DNA from: Chloroflexota bacterium | Lineage (GTDB): Bacteria > Chloroflexota > Anaerolineae > Promineifilales > Promineifilaceae | Assembly (NCBI GenBank): GCA_018004935.1 | Contig: JAGNBF010000065.1 | Span: forward strand, 1 to 44,091 | DNA: 44,091 bases | Reading direction: 5' to 3' | Part shown: piece by piece, positions 39,697 to 44,091 of the stretch | Layout: each line of letters begins with the position of its first letter | How positions within the stretch are numbered: the stretch's first letter is position 1 | Translations under genes and position numbers: made by a program | Notes under the pieces: generated by a model | Told to the model about the DNA's origin: nothing | The model's input: only the letters and a program-made list of their open reading frames with translations | Databases searched by the model: none

Positions 39697-41096
39697 TATT
39701 GGTCACCCCCGGTTAAAAAAGGCAAGAACGTCAGGTGGCGCAGGTACAAGTAATGAGTAGACCAGCCATAGATGAGCGACGGGTCATCTGAGTTCGTGGT
39801 CACTTCGGCGGTGTTAGCAATGGTCTGCGGTATCTGCCCGCCTACCTGCACTGTGTAGGTAAAGGTGCGGCTGAAGTACTGGCCGTAAATAACTGGGCGC
39901 AGGTGCAGGGTCGTGCCCGGTGCAGGTGGGAATCCTTGAGGCGGCTGCGGGTCGCCACAGCAAGGAGCATAGGCATAAGTCGTGCCCCGTGAGCCAGGGT
40001 AATCTTCCACGCCGATGGTGTAACCAACCTGGGTCAGAGCCAGCGGGTCAGAGATGTTGTCGGTGATGAAGAAGACCTGACCAGACAGGGGACCATCACC
40101 CAGGATAAGCGCGGCCGCGTGCCGGGTGGTCAGGTTCGGTGCGGCCGCGTGGGGGGCATTGTGCCATTGCACATAGAGCACGTCGTAGCCGGTGATAAGT
40201 CCTTGCAATATGGCGACGTGCCAGCGGCCGCTGGTGGTCATGTCGGCGTCGTACCAGAGAGGGGCGATGAGCGCGCCGGGCGGGTTGGGATTGGGTAGCC
40301 ATTGGTTTTGGCTGGTAGGCGCGGTTGGGCGGGAGCCTGCCGCAGCGACTTGCCCTGGGTTTGGCAAATGGGTGGCGTCGGAAAGGGTCTGAACGGGGAA
40401 CCCAGAGACATACGATTCCTGTTCAAACCCCTTATCCCCCACAGTCCCTGTCGCGGCCGCACCAGCCAGGAGCAAACCATCTGGCGAGAGGGTGATACTC
40501 TGCCAGGTCTGCCCGTAGAAGGGATAGGTGTAGCCATTCACCCCCAGGTTAAGGGTGACGGTAGCCTCATCACAGTTGCCTTGGGTGGCTATTAGTTCGT
40601 CGCAGAGATTAGGCGCACCGAAGTCGGCCAGGTCAATGTAGGGGAGAGAGAGGCCGGACGGTTCGATGAGGTAATCGAGGTGGCCGGGCGCGATGTCGCC
40701 CTGCCAGGTCAACTGCCGGGTCACCGGGTTGTAACGTAACTCCCGGTTGGAGTTGGGTACAAAGGTAAGGGCCGCTGGCAGCGTGTCGGTCAGGGTGAAG
40801 GTGCGGGTCATGGCTTCGTAGTTGGCAAGGGTCAAAGCATAACTGGCTGTGCCACCGGGCTGAGCATAACTTGGTCCCGTCTGGCGAATGAACGCCCATG
40901 GGTTCTCCGGGTTGCTCCCCCCACCCTGCATAGGGTCGGGCAAGGCCAGGTCATAGGTGACGTTATAGACCGGCAACGCGGCCGCGGATTGGCTGAAGCT
41001 CGGCGGCGTCTGTCGGTACAGCATCCACCCTAAGAGCAAAGAAATGACCGCCAGCCAACAGGTGAAGAGGTCTTGTCGTTTTTGTGTATCAGTCAT
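39696..41096 (-). CDS. Secreted DUF11-like repeat protein
   Basis: An N-terminal signal/anchor at residues 10-27 (LFTCWLAVISLLLGWML) precedes a 430-residue outer region. One DUF11-type domain is visible at about 70-135 (PGGTASYALTLANYEAMTRTFTLTDTLPAALTFVPNSN, LTWQGDIAPG). A second related part at the end has TTLHLRPVIYGQYFSRTFTYTVQVG...QTIANTAEVTTNS. The middle is a larger beta domain with three Cys-containing loops. DUF11-type surface proteins are structural or adhesive. It ends LRHLTFLPFL, a sequence close to the common C-terminal tail YLP-h-hh of Chloroflexota surface proteins. It is coupled to the M23 gene. Confidence 0.65.
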   Translation of the reverse strand: MTDTQKRQDLFTCWLAVISLLLGWMLYRQTPPSFSQSAAALPVYNVTYDLALPDPMQGGGSNPENPWAFIRQTGPSYAQPGGTASYALTLANYEAMTRTFTLTDTLPAALTFVPNSNRELRYNPVTRQLTWQGDIAPGHLDYLIEPSGLSLPYIDLADFGAPNLCDELIATQGNCDEATVTLNLGVNGYTYPFYGQTWQSITLSPDGLLLAGAAATGTVGDKGFEQESYVSGFPVQTLSDATHLPNPGQVAAAGSRPTAPTSQNQWLPNPNPPGALIAPLWYDADMTTSGRWHVAILQGLITGYDVLYVQWHNAPHAAAPNLTTRHAAALILGDGPLSGQVFFITDNISDPLALTQVGYTIGVEDYPGSRGTTYAYAPCCGDPQPPQGFPPAPGTTLHLRPVIYGQYFSRTFTYTVQVGGQIPQTIANTAEVTTNSDDPSLIYGWSTHYLYLRHLTFLPFLTGGDQ

Positions 41097-41137
41097 AGTA
41101 AATAGTCCGTTACCTATGCGAATCGCATTCCAGTCTC

Positions 41138-43195
41138 TCAGCGTAAGGCCAGGTAAGTAGCCAGAATGTCGCGGGTGCGGTAATCCAGTTGCAGGCTATC
41201 CCAAACCATCACCGCCCGATCCGATGCCACCAGGTCACGGGTAACAAGGAGATGACCGGCTGGCCGCACCACCCCACGCGCTAAGAGTGGTGTACCGGGG
41301 CTGGCCGTGCAGATGTCTGTACCCAGTTCACATTGGGTGGTGTAAGGTCGGCCGAAGCGCCGAAGGTCGGTGTCTGGCGGCGGATCACCCGCTTCATAGA
41401 TGTAGGTATAGGTGACAGAAGCCGGGTAGGTGGTCAGGGAAATCAGAGGGTAGACCTCAGCTTGCAAGGCACCAGTGAGGCTGCCGCTGGCTTCGCGGTT
41501 TTCGGTCATGGCTGTCGGCGCAGACCAGGTTGTTCCCCCATCGGCTGACCAGGTGGCGTAAACGGTGTACCGGTCGCGGCCGCCTGGCAGGTTGTGACTG
41601 TCTTCGTAGTAGGCCGTCCAGCCGTCGGGTGTCGCCAGGGTACTTTGGGGAATGAACGCTCCCTCAAAATCACCATTGGTGAGCGTGCCATTGTCTGTCG
41701 CGGCCGCGTCCCAGATAGCCGTCGCCGGAACATCTGGCGTGTCGAGTTCGGCCGACAAAAAAACGGTCGCCTGGGAACTGCTGGTGGGAGCGGTCAGACT
41801 GAATGATTGGAAAGTGGTAGGGGTCACTGCGTCAGACCAGATAACGGTAGTTGCGGCCGCGTTTGTGCCCCCAGTGGCGTCGAGGCCGAGGCGTAAGGTA
41901 AAGTCGGCGGTCGCGGCCGCGTCGGCCAGACCATAAGCGGAAACGGTGAGTGGCTGTCCGGGATTGGCGACGGTGAAGGTCTGGTAGAGACCGGCCTGGA
42001 AGGGGGTTTGCTGGCTACCCCAGGTGGTGGCATTCAGGCCGGAGTAGATGTATTGCGGATTGGCAATAGCGTTGGGATAGAGGGGATTCGCGGCCGCGTA
42101 GATCGGTTGACTGTAAGGGGGCGTCGTGGGCTGAGCGGCGGGTTGAACTGTCACCCAAGAGGCATAAGCCCAGGCCGTGTCGCCTTGCTGTTGATAATCA
42201 AGATGGGCCGGGCCGGTGAGCGTTTCGCCAGGGATGGCAGGAATGGTGGTCAGGTGTTCCCAGGTAGGCGTCAGGAAACCGGTGGCTTCGTCTACCAGCC
42301 ACTGAGCCAGGGTTATCTGCCCAGATGTTTGATAAGAAACGAGATAACCGAAGGCGCGGCCGCGGATGGGGGTGGCGGTAAAGGCTGTACCCGGTGTCAC
42401 CGGGTTGATGTGCCAGACACCGGTTTGCACCTGGGCCGCGTGGTAGAGCAGGCCGTCTTGTTCGTAGGCGATGTGGGCGTAGTTGCGACGGTCTAAGAGG
42501 ATGTGGGGGTTGCGGCCGCTGGTGACGGGTTCGTTGGCTTGGTCGGCGGGATGGGCGCCCTGGTCGGCATAGCGGTAGTAAATCTCGTTGTTTTTCTCGT
42601 AAACGACATGCAGACGGTTGACCGGGCTGAACGCCAGGCTCATCGTTTCCCCTTTGTCCATTCGCCGTACCTGAAGGGCGTTGGCTCCGCGAGCCAGCGC
42701 CAGGTGTAAAGCCCCGTTTTGTCGCCAGGCCACGGCCAACATATCGTCGCCGGTTGCGGCCGCGAGGGGGGTTTGATCTTCTCGGTCGAGCGAGAGGTTG
42801 ACCAGTTGGGTCGTGACGAAGGCGGTGGGGGGTGTTGCGGCCGCGGGTGGTGTGGTGGTGGGACAATAGACGCGGCCATCACCCCCATCGTCAGGAGCCG
42901 ACGGGGGGATGGACAGGTCAGGATCAACAGCCAGGGTTGCAGTGGGGGCGATAACGATGCCACCGGGGGTGGTGCAATCGCCGGGAGTGCTGGCTGGTGA
43001 ACTGCAAGAGATGAGTACAAAAGCCAAAAGGAACAACGGCAGGACATAGAGCGGATCGTGGTAGTCGCGACCGTTGCGGTGCGTGGTGGTGTCCGAGGTG
43101 TACTTCTGGCTTTGAGGAACCAGAAGTGCAATCGCCAGGACAACCAGCAAGCAGGCGATGATGAAGAGGATGAGTAGAGCGGTCGTAGTGGTCAT
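41138..43195 (-). CDS. Large secreted lipoprotein-like surface protein, first gene of the secretion operon
   Basis: The start used is ATG 43195 (MTTTTALLILF); a TTG at 43246 would extend it by 17 residues. The 685-residue product has a TM segment at about 6-27 and a second hydrophobic segment at about 53-67 ending FVLISCSSP, which looks like a lipobox. The outer region contains repeats of a beta-propeller type (MLAVAWRQNGALHLALARG, HVVYEKNNEIYYRYAD, HIAYEQDGLLYHAAQ, GYLVSYQTSGQITLAQW). Later a jelly-roll-like part follows (FSLTAPTSSSQATVFLSAEL, ATAIWDAAATDNGTLTNGDFEG). The sialidase-like YATWSADGGTTWSAP box occurs near 560. The substrate is unknown. It carries at least nine GCGGCCGC sites, the densest run in the window. 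Confidence 0.6.
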   Translation of the reverse strand: MTTTTALLILFIIACLLVVLAIALLVPQSQKYTSDTTTHRNGRDYHDPLYVLPLFLLAFVLISCSSPASTPGDCTTPGGIVIAPTATLAVDPDLSIPPSAPDDGGDGRVYCPTTTPPAAATPPTAFVTTQLVNLSLDREDQTPLAAATGDDMLAVAWRQNGALHLALARGANALQVRRMDKGETMSLAFSPVNRLHVVYEKNNEIYYRYADQGAHPADQANEPVTSGRNPHILLDRRNYAHIAYEQDGLLYHAAQVQTGVWHINPVTPGTAFTATPIRGRAFGYLVSYQTSGQITLAQWLVDEATGFLTPTWEHLTTIPAIPGETLTGPAHLDYQQQGDTAWAYASWVTVQPAAQPTTPPYSQPIYAAANPLYPNAIANPQYIYSGLNATTWGSQQTPFQAGLYQTFTVANPGQPLTVSAYGLADAAATADFTLRLGLDATGGTNAAATTVIWSDAVTPTTFQSFSLTAPTSSSQATVFLSAELDTPDVPATAIWDAAATDNGTLTNGDFEGAFIPQSTLATPDGWTAYYEDSHNLPGGRDRYTVYATWSADGGTTWSAPTAMTENREASGSLTGALQAEVYPLISLTTYPASVTYTYIYEAGDPPPDTDLRRFGRPYTTQCELGTDICTASPGTPLLARGVVRPAGHLLVTRDLVASDRAVMVWDSLQLDYRTRDILATYLALR

Positions 43196-43782
43196 AGATA
43201 GCAGACAACACGAAGCTAAGCAGGGCTGTGCAATAAGCCTGCGCAAAAGAACAAGTAAGATTGAGAGTTTGGGAATTGGCTCCCCGTTTACAGATTTGTA
43301 TCAGTCAGTATGGGGTGTATTTTAGGGGTTACAAAAATTATGCCAACGGCCTTGAGACCTGTTTTTCAAAGATTTTGACGGGTCTTGAGACCTGTTTTTT
43401 GACGGCTCTGACAGGCCTATAGACCCGTGCAATGAGAATGGCATGCCTACTGATGTTCACTGACGGGCTGGGGGGTTGATCTACATCCGACGCGGCGACA
43501 AAGCGAGGGGACAATAGGGCGAAAAAACATCAGATGATGCCTGTCGCCATTATAATATGGGTACTGGGGGTTTCGCGGGGTAAAAGGTAGCCTTGTGGGT
43601 ACTTCAGCATAGGTAAGTATACGGCAATGTTACACTCTGAAACGCCTCAACGGCTCATTAATTCTGTATCCAATAAACGCTGCGAATAAAACAAGCCCAC
43701 CCTTCTAAGCAACGACCGTCTGTTCGTACAATAATGGGAGTGCTTACAAAATCCGCGAATGGGATCAGAAGAACTTTGTGGC
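43196..43782. other. Upstream region of the secretion operon
   Basis: No credible gene. It contains paired direct repeats CTTGAGACCTGTTTTT at 43351-43366 and 43384-43400, a related third half near 43408-43430, and a lone plus-strand TATAAT near 43553. GCGGCCGC is absent. Confidence 0.6.
43351..43400. promoter_or_regulatory. Direct repeats 33 bp apart, candidate operator of the secretion operon
   Basis: The 16-base word CTTGAGACCTGTTTTT occurs twice with starts 33 bp apart, three helical turns, about 155-205 bp upstream of the first gene at 43195. Same-face spacing fits cooperative binding of a regulator. Confidence 0.4.
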
Positions 43783-44091
43783 TCATGAATACATGATTTG
43801 AGGGAAAGATTGCGGTTCCAATGAAATTCCTGGGCTTGTCACAGGACATTGCAGCACCACCTTAAGCCCCGAAGGCTCGTTTGGCAACAAGCGTAGGTTT
43901 CCGTTAACATATTGTGCCCATTCATACATACCCACAAGACCCAAATGACCCTGACGCAATAGCTCCGTATATGAAAGGTCATTCACCGTAGTACCGAGAC
44001 CTTGGTCTGTGATAACAACGTTTATCAAGTTGCTGTCAGCTTTGTAAAACACTTCCAGAAATACTTCCAGACATTCGGCATGTTTAACTAC
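43783..44091 (-). CDS. Sensor histidine kinase, C-terminal HATPase part (5' end beyond window)
   Basis: The frame is open to the window edge on the minus strand, so the gene starts outside. The 102 visible residues cover the ATP-binding domain of NarX/DesK-type kinases. They include VVKHAEC (N-box end), VVITDQGLG (G1 box, D-x-G-x-G), LLRQGHLGLVGMYEWAQYVNG (G2 box) and GLKVVLQCPV. The usual GHxGLxGMxER has Trp for Arg, a small change. A short tail SPGISLEPQSFPQIMYS ends the protein. Partner response regulator is not in view. Confidence 0.75.
   Translation of the reverse strand, partial: VVKHAECLEVFLEVFYKADSNLINVVITDQGLGTTVNDLSYTELLRQGHLGLVGMYEWAQYVNGNLRLLPNEPSGLKVVLQCPVTSPGISLEPQSFPQIMYS

Overview
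The window looks like chromosomal DNA of a Chloroflexota bacterium, probably an Anaerolineae/Ardenticatenia-type filament. This rests on the lipoprotein-type (Sec) nitrous oxide reductase cluster, the AT-poor coding style, Ser/Thr/Pro-rich secreted proteins with PPC and DUF11-like domains, and a PrgI/VirB4-type secretion module; I cannot test it by search. The palindromic octamer GCGGCCGC occurs about 71 times by eye (one or two expected), a HIP1-like signature marking most of the window. Many intergenic gaps also hold short repeats with a period near 7 bases.

Layout. 1-1388: 3' part of a TPR-containing regulator/ATPase. 1389-2620: non-coding, with a terminator and a MITE-like inverted repeat. 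2621-9686: plus-strand nitrous oxide reduction operon of nosZ, a NosB-like membrane protein, a nosD-nosF fusion, nosY, nosL and a lipoprotein cytochrome c. 9716-11474: a 185-bp transposase-less element and an IS110-family element in tandem, sharing terminal inverted repeats and an 8-bp core. 11839-16124: minus-strand genes (multi-His membrane protein, ferritin-like protein, cupin, small membrane and PRC-like proteins, Crp/Fnr regulator). 16497-20042: plus-strand sulfur/persulfide set of ArsR-rhodanese, a DsrE-family protein with an in-frame UGA and a SECIS-like hairpin (probable selenoprotein), rhodanese-metallo-beta-lactamase, and an MFS transporter.

20157-43195: a large minus-strand module. 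At its distal end lies an unrecognised 441-aa protein, then about 1.7 kb with four tandem copies of a promoter-hairpins-terminator small RNA unit on the plus strand. Upstream is a type IV secretion/conjugation-like operon: a degenerate VirD4-like protein, VirB4 ATPase, PrgI/VirB3-like and pilin-like small membrane proteins, a one-TM protein with a possible dead sortase fold, a PPC-domain secreted protein, a VirB6/TrbL-like polytopic protein, two pairs of paralogous accessory proteins, an M23 peptidase lipoprotein and two large secreted proteins. No relaxase is visible, and the module carries the host octamer signature, so it may be a resident machine and not a recent integrative element. 43783-44091: C-terminal end of a NarL/NarX-type histidine kinase cut by the window edge. 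No tRNA, rRNA or CRISPR array was seen.

The observations I rate highest are the four-copy small RNA array with compensating stem changes, the selenocysteine DsrE candidate, the GCGGCCGC signature, and the relaxase-less secretion module.
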